Below are positions 1-7,937 of a DNA stretch of 64,000 bases, piece by piece. Positions within the stretch are counted from its first letter, which is position 1. Each line of letters opens with the position of its first letter. The stretch comes from Pacificibacter marinus. GTDB taxonomy: Bacteria > Pseudomonadota > Alphaproteobacteria > Rhodobacterales > Rhodobacteraceae. The notes under the pieces are model-generated. The model had not been told where the DNA came from and ran no database searches. It saw only the letters and a list, made by a program, of their open reading frames with translations. The DNA lies in assembly GCF_900109555.1 (NCBI RefSeq), contig NZ_FNZV01000001.1, positions 124,001-188,000 of the forward strand. The letters run 5' to 3'. The position numbers and the translations under genes are program-made.

Positions 1-26
1 AAAATTCTCTTGGACTGACAAAACGA

Positions 27-500
27 TCACTCGTCTTTCAGTGTCATCAAGTAGGCCACCACATCTTCGACCTGCTGCGCAGACAAAAGAGGGGGCAAAT
101 CACCCTCGGCAGCTTTGCCAGTGTAGGCATTGCCCGGACGGATGTAGCCGTTGGTTTTGTAAAAAGCGGGCATCATTGTGCCCTCGAAGATCATCTTGGC
201 GTTAGCCACGATGCCGCGCAATTGCGCCTCTTCCCAGCGAGAACCTGCACCATCTAGCATAGGGCCGATTTCGCCGTGGAACGGAACATCCGCATAAGCT
301 TCGGCGGCGTGACAAGAAACGCAGTTTCCGAGACTTTTAGTGGTTGCGATTTTGCGACCGTTTTCAGCATTGCCAGCTGTGCCAGACAAAGATTGTTCGA
401 TTGCGCCATCTTCAAAAGCGACGTCATTTGGCGCCACCTCTGCGAGTGCAGCACCGGCGGTTAGGCCAAGTACGACGAGTGTCGTTGCGATGCGTTTCAT
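27..500 (-). CDS. soxX: SoxX, monohaem c-type cytochrome of the SoxAX complex
   Basis: SoxX is the small cytochrome subunit of periplasmic SoxAX, which couples thiosulfate to the carrier SoxYZ. The 157-residue product has a signal peptide (about residues 1-20, ending in ALA), one haem-binding CVSCH motif at 60-64, and a TMMPAF segment whose Met110 is the expected distal haem ligand. I start it at the ATG at 500, preceded by GGGAGGAGA, rather than at an in-frame TTG four codons upstream that lies inside that ribosome site. It is the last sox gene before the left edge and is transcribed toward that edge, so soxYZAB and the rest probably lie just outside. A SqrR-type operator lies about 70 bp upstream. 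The neighbouring soxW, soxV and soxS make the assignment firm. Confidence 0.93.
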   Translation of the reverse strand: MKRIATTLVVLGLTAGAALAEVAPNDVAFEDGAIEQSLSGTAGNAENGRKIATTKSLGNCVSCHAAEAYADVPFHGEIGPMLDGAGSRWEEAQLRGIVANAKMIFEGTMMPAFYKTNGYIRPGNAYTGKAAEGDLPPLLSAQQVEDVVAYLMTLKDE

Positions 501-569
501 GTCTCCTCCCAAGAAAGACTTGTTTATTATGGTGTACCGTAGCCCACCGTTTCGGTTTCGCGCAAGAAC

Positions 570-589
570 AAATTCAAAAAATGGAATTT
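570..589. promoter_or_regulatory. Candidate ArsR-type (SqrR/SoxR) operator in the soxX promoter
   Basis: A perfect inverted repeat, AAATTC (570-575), an 8-nt A-rich spacer, then GAATTT (584-589). Its core is ATTC-N8-GAAT, which from memory is the motif reported for the persulfide-sensing repressor SqrR of Rhodobacter. It lies between soxW and soxX, 70 bp upstream of the soxX start. The likely ligand is the ArsR protein encoded at 3124-3489. Binding is inferred. Confidence 0.65.
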
Positions 590-642
590 TTTATGTGTTC
601 GGGCAGTTTAGCAAAGCTTTACCCACTCGCGTTACCTTAGAA

Positions 643-1248
643 TCATTCGACATTAACCTTGAGTGTACCAGTTTCTTGCTGCTGAACCACTTGCTGTGCA
701 TGATATTTTTGAAATGGTAGCGCATCATCGTAGCCATGCTCTAAAACCCACGTCATCATATTATAGGTGGTCAGTCGACCAAAGGCACCGGGCACGGTGG
801 ACACTGCGGCTTGTGGTGCGCTGAGCCCCTGTTCAACGGTTTCGGGAAAGAAAAACGTGGTGGGCGTGAACAAGACACGCCACTTTTGCACCATCTCTTT
901 TTCAGGCAAAACCTCGCCATCAAAATCGGTCACTTCGATGTCACCAAACATGTTGATCTGCACAACGAAAAAGTTGTCTTCGATCAATTGCGTGATTTCA
1001 GGATCAGGAAACACCTGTTCGTGCATTTTGGTACAATAGATGCATCCACGCTGTTCAATCATCACCATCAAGCGTTTGCCCTCGGCCGTGGCTTCGGCCA
1101 GATCTTCGCGCAAATCTTTGAACGTATCACGCTGCCACGAGGTTTTGTGCAGACCGTCATCGCCCAACTCGACCGCCCCCGCAGACACAAGCCCACAAGT
1201 CATGATAAAAGCAGCAAGGCCCAAGGCCCGTCGTGTGAATTTAAACAT
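643..1248 (-). CDS. soxW: SoxW, periplasmic thioredoxin-like protein
   Basis: A 201-residue secreted thioredoxin-fold protein. An N-terminal signal segment (about 1-25) is followed by a thioredoxin-like domain with the redox pair CIYC at residues 69-72 and the cis-proline region FTPTTFFF near 130. SoxW proteins receive electrons from the membrane protein SoxV and are thought to keep periplasmic Sox thiols, notably the SoxY cysteine, reduced. The gene lies 3 bp downstream of soxV on the same strand, so the pair is almost certainly co-transcribed. A second thioredoxin of the same type, with an identical CIYC motif, is encoded divergently at 2142-2582. Confidence 0.88.
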   Translation of the reverse strand: MFKFTRRALGLAAFIMTCGLVSAGAVELGDDGLHKTSWQRDTFKDLREDLAEATAEGKRLMVMIEQRGCIYCTKMHEQVFPDPEITQLIEDNFFVVQINMFGDIEVTDFDGEVLPEKEMVQKWRVLFTPTTFFFPETVEQGLSAPQAAVSTVPGAFGRLTTYNMMTWVLEHGYDDALPFQKYHAQQVVQQQETGTLKVNVE

Positions 1249-1251
1249 CGA

Positions 1252-2007
1252 TCAAAGACTCCCTGTTGATCCGATTTTGGTAAATGCAGGAAAGGTTTCC
1301 AGCATCCAAGCCGCGATCATGTTGACGGAATTTGTGAGAATAAGAATGGCAAAGACAATCAAGAACACGCCCATTAGCTTTTCAACTTTAGGCAAATGAC
1401 GGCGGAACTTGGCCGCAAAGCGCAAGAAAGGCTTGATGAAAATGGCCGAGATCACGAATGGCAAAGTCATCCCGACACCAAAGACAAGCATCAGAATCAA
1501 TCCTTTAACCGCCGTTTCTTCGATAGAGGCCGTAAACACAACAGCCGTCAAAACGCCGCCCACACAAGGCGTCCATCCCGCAGCGAACGCAAGCCCGACC
1601 ACATAAGAGCCAAGCACGCTCATGTTAGACGTATCGCCAGCGTCCATCTGAAACTGTCGGTTTAAAAAGCCGATCCGAATAACGCCTAAGAAATGCAGCC
1701 CCATGATGAAAACAATCGCACTGGCAAGGATGCGAAACACGTCTTGTTGGCCGCGAAACACCTGACTGAATGAAAAAGCGGCAGCGCCAAGCCCCACAAA
1801 CACGGTGATAATCCCCAGTGAAAACATGATGGACGACACCACAGCACGACGCCGCACACCGGCAGCAAGTTCGCCATCTTCATTGATTTCGCCCATGGAC
1901 GTGCCTGCCATATACGACAGGTAAAACGGCACAATCGGCAAAATACACGGGGAAAAAAACACGATCAACCCGCCTATAAAAGCGGAAATCACGGTTACAT
2001 CTAGCAT
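1252..2007 (-). CDS. soxV: SoxV, CcdA-family membrane thiol-disulfide electron carrier
   Basis: A 251-residue polytopic membrane protein of the CcdA/DsbD-beta family with about six hydrophobic segments. The two redox cysteines sit in the expected settings: FFSPCILP (Cys21, first helix) and GWTPCVGG (Cys148, fourth helix). It carries reductant from cytoplasmic thioredoxin across the membrane to SoxW. The ATG at 2007 follows GGAAGGG at good spacing, so the longer reading to 2079 is rejected. CcdA of cytochrome c maturation is the main alternative. The sox setting and the adjacent soxW favour SoxV. Confidence 0.9.
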   Translation of the reverse strand: MLDVTVISAFIGGLIVFFSPCILPIVPFYLSYMAGTSMGEINEDGELAAGVRRRAVVSSIMFSLGIITVFVGLGAAAFSFSQVFRGQQDVFRILASAIVFIMGLHFLGVIRIGFLNRQFQMDAGDTSNMSVLGSYVVGLAFAAGWTPCVGGVLTAVVFTASIEETAVKGLILMLVFGVGMTLPFVISAIFIKPFLRFAAKFRRHLPKVEKLMGVFLIVFAILILTNSVNMIAAWMLETFPAFTKIGSTGSL

Positions 2008-2085
2008 CTTAACCCTTCCCTGCTTGCACGAATATGTGGCTTTAACCTTTGGTTCGGCAAGCTTGTATTTCGAACACATTCAAAT

Positions 2086-2115
2086 TATGTTGATTGTTAA
2101 CGACCCGTCAACATA
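2086..2115. promoter_or_regulatory. Inverted repeat between soxV and soxS
   Basis: TATGTTGA (2086-2093) and TCAACATA (2108-2115) form perfect 8-bp arms around a 14-nt spacer in the 134-bp divergent promoter region of soxV and soxS. It differs from the ATTC-N8-GAAT site near soxX, so it may be a second operator class for the same ArsR repressor or belong to another regulator. Confidence 0.5.
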
Positions 2116-2141
2116 TCATTGCGCAATGGCCAGAAATACAT

Positions 2142-2582
2142 ATGCACACACGCCGCCAAATCCTAGTCAATATGGCATCTGTCCTGCTTGCGGGCGCTCT
2201 GAGCGTGATCGCGGTTGCGACACAAGCTGAAAACGCCTCATTGCAAAGCGGCGCACAACACGGTGCCGCTTTGATTATGGTTGAACAACAAGGGTGCATC
2301 TATTGTGCCCGTTGGAATGCTGAAATTGCGCCAATTTACCCTAAAACGCCCGAAGGACATTTCGCGCCGCTGCGCCGGATTGATTTACACGATCCACGCC
2401 CAGACGACCTAACATTCGACGGCCCTCTGGTCATCACGCCGACCTTTGTTCTGACCATCGACGGACAGGAAACCGCACGCATTGAGGGCTACGGCGGTGA
2501 TGAATTGTTTTGGGCCATGCTGACTGTCACTTTGCGAAATCACAGTGATTTTGCCGCATATATGATTGACGAAAAACAATAA
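2142..2582 (+). CDS. soxS: SoxS-type periplasmic thioredoxin
   Basis: A 146-residue secreted thioredoxin-fold protein. A twin-Arg-containing basic N-terminus and hydrophobic stretch (residues 4-28) precede a domain with the redox motif CIYC at 52-55 and a cis-proline segment VITPTFVLT. In Paracoccus-type clusters SoxS is a thioredoxin that reactivates the SoxYZ carrier; soxS, soxR, soxV and soxW form the accessory part of the locus, as here. I chose the ATG at 2142 because it gives a normal signal peptide. Upstream in-frame starts (2094) add a poor leader and overlap the promoter repeat, and no strong ribosome site decides it. It heads a four-gene plus-strand operon. Confidence 0.8.
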   Translation: MHTRRQILVNMASVLLAGALSVIAVATQAENASLQSGAQHGAALIMVEQQGCIYCARWNAEIAPIYPKTPEGHFAPLRRIDLHDPRPDDLTFDGPLVITPTFVLTIDGQETARIEGYGGDELFWAMLTVTLRNHSDFAAYMIDEKQ

Positions 2583-2604
2583 ACCGAAACGGGAGGAAAC
2601 TGAT

Positions 2605-3105
2605 ATGAACCGGATTTTGACAGGGCTTGCCCTTTTGATTGCAACCGCAGCACCCAGCTTTGCCGATGAAGACGACGCGTTCGTGTCCTTCAAAGTGCTC
2701 AAACCAGAAATCGCCCGCGTTGCGGCTGTGGCGGCCATGGAAAGCTGCCGCGCGCAAGGCTACCAAGTCGGCGTGATGGTGGTGGATCGCTTTGGCATCC
2801 CCCAAGTTTACGTGCGCGATCGCTTTGCTGGACTGCATGTATTTGAAACAGCGCGGCGCAAAGCATGGACCGCCGTTTCCTTTCGCACATCGACGCTTGA
2901 TCTTGGTGCTATCACGGCCCCCGGCGAGATGATGGCAGGTATCCGAGAGCTGACAGAACCGCTCGCACTTGGGGGCGGACTTATGATTGAAGCTGCGGGT
3001 TCTATTGTCGCTGGAATCGGTGTATCAGGGGCACCGGGCCCCGATATTGATGAGCGCTGTGCTCAGGACGGGATTGATGCGATTATCGATGATATCGCAT
3101 TTTAA
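2605..3105 (+). CDS. GlcG/HbpS-type haem-binding-family protein, secreted
   Basis: A 166-residue protein with a signal peptide (residues 1-20, ending in SFA) and a GlcG/HbpS-like domain. The typical features are a VGVMVVDRFGIPQVYVRDR strand pair, an ETARRKAWTA helix and a glycine-rich LALGGGLMIE...GIGVSG C-terminal half. HbpS of Streptomyces is an extracellular haem-binding redox sensor. GlcG is an orphan of the glycolate operon. The start at 2605 has a strong GGGAGGA site. It sits between soxS and the ArsR gene, 18 bp upstream of the latter, so it is in the sox accessory operon. A role in periplasmic redox or haem handling during sulfur oxidation is inference. Confidence 0.7.
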   Translation: MNRILTGLALLIATAAPSFADEDDAFVSFKVLKPEIARVAAVAAMESCRAQGYQVGVMVVDRFGIPQVYVRDRFAGLHVFETARRKAWTAVSFRTSTLDLGAITAPGEMMAGIRELTEPLALGGGLMIEAAGSIVAGIGVSGAPGPDIDERCAQDGIDAIIDDIAF

Positions 3106-3123
3106 TGATGAGGGACTGGGGCG

Positions 3124-3489
3124 ATGAATTCTCCTTTGCCAGTATTTTCGGACGATCTGTCTGAGGCGGAACTCGACAAAATGATGTCGAACGCTTGTGA
3201 GGCGTCAAACTTGCTTAAGGCGCTGTCACACGAGGGCCGCTTGATGATTTTGTGTCATCTTGTCACTGGGGAAAAATCTGTCACGGAGCTTGAGGATCTT
3301 TTGTCTGCGCGCCAAGCCGCCGTCAGCCAACAACTGGCTCGGTTGCGACTTGAGGGGCTTGTGACGCCTCGGCGCGATGGCAAGGCGATTTATTATTCCT
3401 TGACCGATGATCGTCCCAAACGCATCCTTGAAGTTATCTACGAGCTGTTTTGCAACGTGGCTGATGGTGCGGAAAAGCGCGGCGACTAG
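3124..3489 (+). CDS. soxR: SoxR/SqrR-type ArsR repressor, likely persulfide sensor
   Basis: A 121-residue ArsR-family winged-helix regulator. The helix-turn-helix spans about 52-76 (VTELEDLLSARQAAVSQQLA), followed by the wing (RRDGKAIYYSL). Cys44 (MILCHL) and Cys110 (ELFCN) sit in the positions of the Cys pair that forms a tetrasulfide bridge in SqrR and BigR of alphaproteobacteria. A third cysteine, Cys25, lies in the N-terminal helix, as in SqrR. The classical metal-binding CVC motif of ArsR/SmtB is absent. It probably represses sox promoters until reactive sulfur species appear; the site at 570-589 fits its expected motif. SqrR, BigR and SoxR are the same family, so the symbol follows context. 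Confidence 0.87.
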   Translation: MNSPLPVFSDDLSEAELDKMMSNACEASNLLKALSHEGRLMILCHLVTGEKSVTELEDLLSARQAAVSQQLARLRLEGLVTPRRDGKAIYYSLTDDRPKRILEVIYELFCNVADGAEKRGD

Positions 3490-3521
3490 CCCCTGTTCTC
3501 CCACCATGAGGGAGGTTCTAC

Positions 3522-4586
3522 ATGCTTGATACTCTAAGCTTTGACAATTTAAGTCCGGGCGCGATTGCGGCTGCACTGGGCTGTGCTGGCGGCATTGGTT
3601 TGGGCCTTGCCGCACGCCTTGGGCGTTTTTGTTCATTGGGGGCGATTGAAGATGTCCTTTATCAAGGCTCAAACACCCGCGCACGCCAATGGGGCGTCGC
3701 GATTGGTGTCGCTGTCATTGGCGTTTTTGCCCTTGTCAGTTTGGGATTATTTGATCCGCGCCAAACCTTATACCTTGCCAAACAGTGGTCCCCCACCGCG
3801 TCCATTCTGGGCGGGCTGATGTTCGGCTATGGCATGGCGTTGGCTGGCAATTGCGGCTTTGGCGCTTTGGCGCGGCTTGGCGGCGGCGATCTGCGTAATT
3901 TTGTCATCGTCATTGTTATGGGCTTGGCAAGTTACATGACGTTGAATGGCCCGCTGGCGGCCTTGCGCGTGGCGATATTTCCACCGCAACCAGCCGAAAG
4001 TCCCGCTGGCGCAGCGCATTGGCTTCACGCCCATGGGATGCCATTGGGCGCTTCAGGCATGATCATAGGACTGGTGATTTTGGCCATTGCGCTTGCCTCG
4101 AAACACTATCGTCAAGAGCACAAGTCTATCGCTTGGGGCGCAGTCGTCGGGGCTGTGATTGTGGCTGGCTGGGCCAGCACATCTTGGGTGTCTTATGCCA
4201 CATTTGACGCCTTGCCCGTCGAGTCGCACAGTTTTGCCGCCCCAATCGGTGACACACTGTTTTACATCATGACCTCCTCTGCAACATCGCTCACATTCGG
4301 GGTTGGGTCCGTGATTGGCGTGCTTATTGGTGCGGCCATCGGCGCACTGATCAAAGGTCATTTCAGATGGGAATCTTGCGATGACCCGCGTGAATTGAAA
4401 CGTCAAATCGGTGGCGCTGTACTGATGGGAATCGGGGCGGTTTTGGCCTTTGGATGCACCATCGGCCAAGGTATTTCCGCCTTTTCTGTCCTTGCGTTTT
4501 CGGCACCAATCACCGCAGCCTCAATCATCGTTGGGGCTGCCGTGGGATTGCACCAGTTGATTTATGGCTTTTCGATCAAAGCCTAA
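3522..4586 (+). CDS. YeeE/YedE (TsuA-like) sulfur or thiosulfate transporter
   Basis: A 354-residue membrane protein with nine or more hydrophobic segments and the internal two-fold repeat of the YeeE/YedE family. Three conserved cysteine motifs are present: GRFCSLG (Cys37), AGNCGFGALARLGGG (Cys111) and FGCTIGQG (Cys312). In the thiosulfate channel TsuA the equivalent cysteines line the pore and pass thiosulfate by transient S-H...S contacts. The gene is 32 bp downstream of the ArsR gene with GGGAGG before the ATG, as last gene of the soxS operon. It may move thiosulfate or sulfane sulfur across the inner membrane; the direction cannot be read from sequence. It is full length, not split into PmpA/PmpB halves. 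Confidence 0.82.
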   Translation: MLDTLSFDNLSPGAIAAALGCAGGIGLGLAARLGRFCSLGAIEDVLYQGSNTRARQWGVAIGVAVIGVFALVSLGLFDPRQTLYLAKQWSPTASILGGLMFGYGMALAGNCGFGALARLGGGDLRNFVIVIVMGLASYMTLNGPLAALRVAIFPPQPAESPAGAAHWLHAHGMPLGASGMIIGLVILAIALASKHYRQEHKSIAWGAVVGAVIVAGWASTSWVSYATFDALPVESHSFAAPIGDTLFYIMTSSATSLTFGVGSVIGVLIGAAIGALIKGHFRWESCDDPRELKRQIGGAVLMGIGAVLAFGCTIGQGISAFSVLAFSAPITAASIIVGAAVGLHQLIYGFSIKA

Positions 4587-5861
4587 TCAATTTAAGATAA
4601 ACACCTGAAGGTCCGCTACGTTTGTGCCTGTCGCGCCTATTTTCAACAGATCACCCGCAGCTTCCAAGCCATGATAGCTGTCGTTTTGGTCCAAGATTGC
4701 ATCCAGATCGACGCCCGCATTTTCGAGACGGTCCAATGTGGTTGCATCAACAAGCCCGCCCGCTGCGTCGGTGGGACCATCACGCCCATCAGTGCCGCCA
4801 GACAAAAAGACATAGTCGCTTAGACCACGCTCTTTCGCCAACTTAGCCACGCGTAAAGCAAGCTCTTGATTGCGCCCGCCAAGCCCCTGCCCTGTCACCT
4901 TAACTGTGGTTTCACCACCGAAAAGATAGACGCCCTTTTCACGCACACATTCCAAAATGGCATGCGCGGCACGATCCACATCGCCCACCAAAGGCGCGGG
5001 AAACACGTGAACGCCCTGCGCCACACCGCCACCAGCAGCGCGCGCCATAGCAGATACGGACCGACGGTTGGACCCAACAAGGAACGTATCACTTGGCGGC
5101 AAAGGGCCAAGTTCAGGTTCGGGCATTTGTAAATGAGCGCGGACAGAATGAGGCACACTGTCCCAAATATTCAAGGCTTTCAAAGCGTCAGCCGCGTCTT
5201 CTCTGCTGCCAATGGGCGACACAGAAGGACCAGATGCGATCGCACGCAAATCATCATCCACCACATCAGACAACACCAAAGTGGTCACATGCGATGGGGC
5301 GGCTGCACGCAAAAAACCACCGCCTTTGAGGCGCGACAATTGCTGGCGAATAAGGTTCATCATCACGATATCTGCCCCAGACGCCAAAAGCAGCGCATTC
5401 ACAGCGGCTTTGTCTTCAAGACTGACGCCCATGACGGGCGCGGGCAGCAAGGCCGATCCACCGCCAGAAATGAGAGCAATCACATCGCCCTTAGCCATAC
5501 TCAGCGCCCCTTCCACACGAAGTGCCGCGCGCGCGCCTTCGGCGTCGGGCACAGGGTGGGCCGCGGCCAGCACCTCAGCTCCGTCAATAGGGCACGCATT
5601 TTCATAATTGGTGACAACGACGACTTTTTCAGCATTGATATGTCGCATCGCAGCTTGCGCCATGCTGCACGCCGCTTTGCCAACAGCTATGATCGTTGGA
5701 CGCGAAAACGTCTTGTTTTTCAGCGCCTCTTCAACGCCGCGCGCAGGATCTGCGGCACGGACGCCTGCCATAAATATATCAAGAGCGCGCTGTTTCATGT
5801 CGGGGGAATTCGATGTCTCGGTCGGTTCGGTCATATCAATATGCATATGTAATCGTCGCAT
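4587..5861 (-). CDS. Glycerate 2-kinase (GckA/TtuD, MOFRL family)
   Basis: A 424-residue protein of the glycerate kinase/TtuD family. It has an N-terminal Rossmann-like domain with TIIAVGKAACSMAQAA (about 58-73), a glycine-rich LISGGGSALLPAP loop (about 130-142), and a C-terminal MOFRL domain with FGGETTVKV, GGRNQELALR and SGGTDGRDGPTDAAGG. It phosphorylates D-glycerate to 2-phosphoglycerate, a step of the serine cycle, photorespiration-like and tartrate routes. Older annotations call it hydroxypyruvate reductase TtuD. The gene ends 1 bp from the sulfur transporter stop (convergent) and is divergent from the next gene. The start is uncertain: ATGs at 5861, 5846 and 5837 all lack a clear ribosome site. 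Confidence 0.85.
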   Translation of the reverse strand: MRRLHMHIDMTEPTETSNSPDMKQRALDIFMAGVRAADPARGVEEALKNKTFSRPTIIAVGKAACSMAQAAMRHINAEKVVVVTNYENACPIDGAEVLAAAHPVPDAEGARAALRVEGALSMAKGDVIALISGGGSALLPAPVMGVSLEDKAAVNALLLASGADIVMMNLIRQQLSRLKGGGFLRAAAPSHVTTLVLSDVVDDDLRAIASGPSVSPIGSREDAADALKALNIWDSVPHSVRAHLQMPEPELGPLPPSDTFLVGSNRRSVSAMARAAGGGVAQGVHVFPAPLVGDVDRAAHAILECVREKGVYLFGGETTVKVTGQGLGGRNQELALRVAKLAKERGLSDYVFLSGGTDGRDGPTDAAGGLVDATTLDRLENAGVDLDAILDQNDSYHGLEAAGDLLKIGATGTNVADLQVFILN

Positions 5862-5921
5862 GTCGACGACAAGACGTCCAGCTTACTTGCAAAACGAATT
5901 GTCACACGGCACTTTAAATTT

Positions 5922-6497
5922 ATGACTGATGACATCAACGCACCACATCCGACAGACCTTGCACAGGTTTTGAACTTTGCTTGGGCTGCCTTGGCGCCGC
6001 AAATCGTGCAAGATAGGCGTAAATCGCAGGTCGTCACGCTGTCCACCATTGATGCCAGCGGTGCCCCTGCTGCGCGCAGTGTGATTTTGCGCGACAGTGA
6101 TAGACCCCGTGGATCAATCGATATATTTACGGATGCCGCTACACCCAAATGTACTGAAATCGCGAATGATCCGCGTGTTGCTCTGACGCTTTGGCGGGCA
6201 GATATGGAACTTCAGTTGCGCATAACTGGCTTGATGGACATCATCGAAGGGGCTGCTGCCCACGTGGCATGGTCTAAGCTACCGGAGCATGCTTTGCCCA
6301 ACTATGGTGTAACCCCTGCCCCCGGTGCGCAGATTGCGTCAGCCACATCTTACCAACGCAGTCCTGATGCCGCGCGCTTTGCGATTTTACGACTGACGAT
6401 TGCAGACTTGGATGTTGTCTCACTCAAGTCTCCCACACATACACGCGCACGTTTCGAGCGCCGTGATGGTTGGCGTGGGGTCTGGCGAGCGCCATAA
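5922..6497 (+). CDS. Pyridoxamine 5'-phosphate oxidase-like FMN-binding protein
   Basis: A 191-residue split-barrel flavoprotein-family member of the Alr4036/PNPOx_2 type. The segments RKSQVVTLSTIDASGAPAAR, SVILRD and IDIFTDAATPKCTEIANDPRVALTLW follow the order of the FMN-binding barrel, and a C-terminal FERRDGWRGVWRAP end is typical of the family. It lacks the full pyridoxal-phosphate site of PdxH, so the substrate is open. It is a lone gene divergent from the glycerate kinase and tail-to-tail, 9 bp apart, with the response regulator. No clear ribosome site precedes the ATG. Confidence 0.75.
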   Translation: MTDDINAPHPTDLAQVLNFAWAALAPQIVQDRRKSQVVTLSTIDASGAPAARSVILRDSDRPRGSIDIFTDAATPKCTEIANDPRVALTLWRADMELQLRITGLMDIIEGAAAHVAWSKLPEHALPNYGVTPAPGAQIASATSYQRSPDAARFAILRLTIADLDVVSLKSPTHTRARFERRDGWRGVWRAP

Positions 6498-6506
6498 GTC
6501 AGCCGC

Positions 6507-7157
6507 CTAAATCAAGCATTTTTGACGTGCGACCATCACTGCATGAGTGCGATTTTTAGCATTAAGCTTGTTACAAACCGTGCGCATCTTCATTTTAATG
6601 GCCCCCTCGGTGCTGTTCATTTCCAAAGCAATCACTTTGTTGGTTTTTCCCTCGGCCACAAATTGTAAAATGTGTCGTTCGCGATCGTCAATTTGAGATT
6701 GTATTTTTGAATTCAATGCGCCGCGCCGTGACAGTGATAACGGAATAAATTCATGACCATCAGCAATCAAACGCAGGATTGTGGTAAAGCTTTTAAAGGG
6801 GTGTTGTTTGGATATAAATCCTTTCGCCCCCAGTTCTATCGCCTGCCACACAAAGTCATCATCTGCGGTACCTGAAAACACGACCACAGCCGCGCCTTGA
6901 GCCGCATCAATGACCCGTTTTACGGATACAAGCCCCTCCATACCCGGCATCGAGATATCAAGCATAACAATGTCAAATGTGCTCGACCCATGCTGAAGCA
7001 ACTCAAGCGTCGTGCCCAGAGTGCCGCAAACTTCAGCGACAAGATCAGGTTCTGAACTTAAAACAACACTCAAAGCATCAGCCAGAAGACTGTGATCGTC
7101 AGCGATCAAGATTGATATTTTTTTGTTTATTTCAATATTTTCAAGCGATAGAGGCAC
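6507..7157 (-). CDS. NarL/LuxR-type response regulator
   Basis: A 216-residue two-domain response regulator. The receiver domain covers residues 13-130, with the acidic pair Asp20-Asp21, phosphoacceptor Asp67 (IVMLDISMPG), the switch Ser in VVFSGT and Lys in FISKQ. A LuxR-type helix-turn-helix covers about 150-212 (DDRERHILQFVAEGKTNKVIAL...GAIKMKMRTVCNKL). Translation starts at a GTG preceded by AAAGGG. The gene is divergent from the Moco-fold protein and hybrid kinase genes, which suggests that they form one phosphorelay. The target genes are unknown. Confidence 0.87.
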   Translation of the reverse strand: MPLSLENIEINKKISILIADDHSLLADALSVVLSSEPDLVAEVCGTLGTTLELLQHGSSTFDIVMLDISMPGMEGLVSVKRVIDAAQGAAVVVFSGTADDDFVWQAIELGAKGFISKQHPFKSFTTILRLIADGHEFIPLSLSRRGALNSKIQSQIDDRERHILQFVAEGKTNKVIALEMNSTEGAIKMKMRTVCNKLNAKNRTHAVMVARQKCLI

Positions 7158-7364
7158 AGCATCCCTTTGGATAAGATTGGTTATTTACGCATTCAGCAAG
7201 CGAAGCCAAACGCCAAGAAGACGCATTGACTGGTCGTGAACAAATACACAATTTGTACGATCCGCATAGCCCTTGAAGTGCTAAATTTTGAGGCAAGTCC
7301 TAAAAATTGGCCGAAAACCTGTCGCCTTTAACCATCCTTAACCTCATTGGTGCATATTTATCGA

Positions 7365-7937
7365 ATGATGAAACTGCTTATCCCTTTTACGCGCCCCCTG
7401 CGCCTGTGCCCTATACGAAACAAAAAACGGGCGTCCCACGTGCGGATTTTCACGACCCTTATCTTTTCGTTCTTCATGGGGCTTTTTCTGCCTGCATCAT
7501 CTTTTTCTGCGGCGACGGAGAACTATATTTTGACACTGCGAAACAGTGCTACTGCCATAGAAACTTATCTGACATATCAAGATATTGAAGCGCTTGAACA
7601 AGTGTCATTCGAAACCTCCACGCACTGGAATGACGGCATTATGACCTATACAGGGCCGTCTTTGGCATCCGTACTTGCCTTGGCTGGCCCTTACGATAAA
7701 TCTGCCCGTATAAAAATCACTGCCGCCAATGACTATTCACATATCGCAACACCAGATTTGATTTCAAAGACCTATCCAATCCTTGCGAATAAAATCAATG
7801 GTGAACCGTTTTCTTTGCGTGAAAAAGGCCCTCTTTGGGTCATGTACCCATTTGATAGGCATGCAAAATTCAAGACAGAATCACATTTTTCTGCTTCTGT
7901 TTGGCAAGTGGTTGAGATTGAAATCTTACCTAAATGA
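7365..7937 (+). CDS. Periplasmic sulfite-oxidase-fold (oxidoreductase molybdopterin-binding-like) protein without cysteine
   Basis: A 190-residue secreted protein. A long basic N-terminus and hydrophobic stretch (about 28-50, ending in SFSA) precede a domain resembling the small PF00174-type proteins: DIEALEQVSFETSTHW, GPSLASVLALAG, and a GEPFSLREKGPLWVMYPFD motif. Enzymes of this fold hold molybdenum through a cysteine. The mature part here has no cysteine at all, so redox catalysis is unlikely. The stop overlaps the start of the hybrid kinase by 4 bp (ATGA), so the two are translationally coupled. A ligand-binding or accessory role for the kinase sensor is inferred. Start uncertain among ATG 7365, ATG 7368 and TTG 7347. 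Confidence 0.7.
   Translation: MMKLLIPFTRPLRLCPIRNKKRASHVRIFTTLIFSFFMGLFLPASSFSAATENYILTLRNSATAIETYLTYQDIEALEQVSFETSTHWNDGIMTYTGPSLASVLALAGPYDKSARIKITAANDYSHIATPDLISKTYPILANKINGEPFSLREKGPLWVMYPFDRHAKFKTESHFSASVWQVVEIEILPK

Noticed and set aside
5133-5852. 239-codon open frame on the plus strand opposite glycerate kinase
   Set aside because: It is the antisense shadow of a well-supported kinase gene. It has no ribosome site, and the His/Arg/Gln-rich composition is typical of reverse-strand reading.
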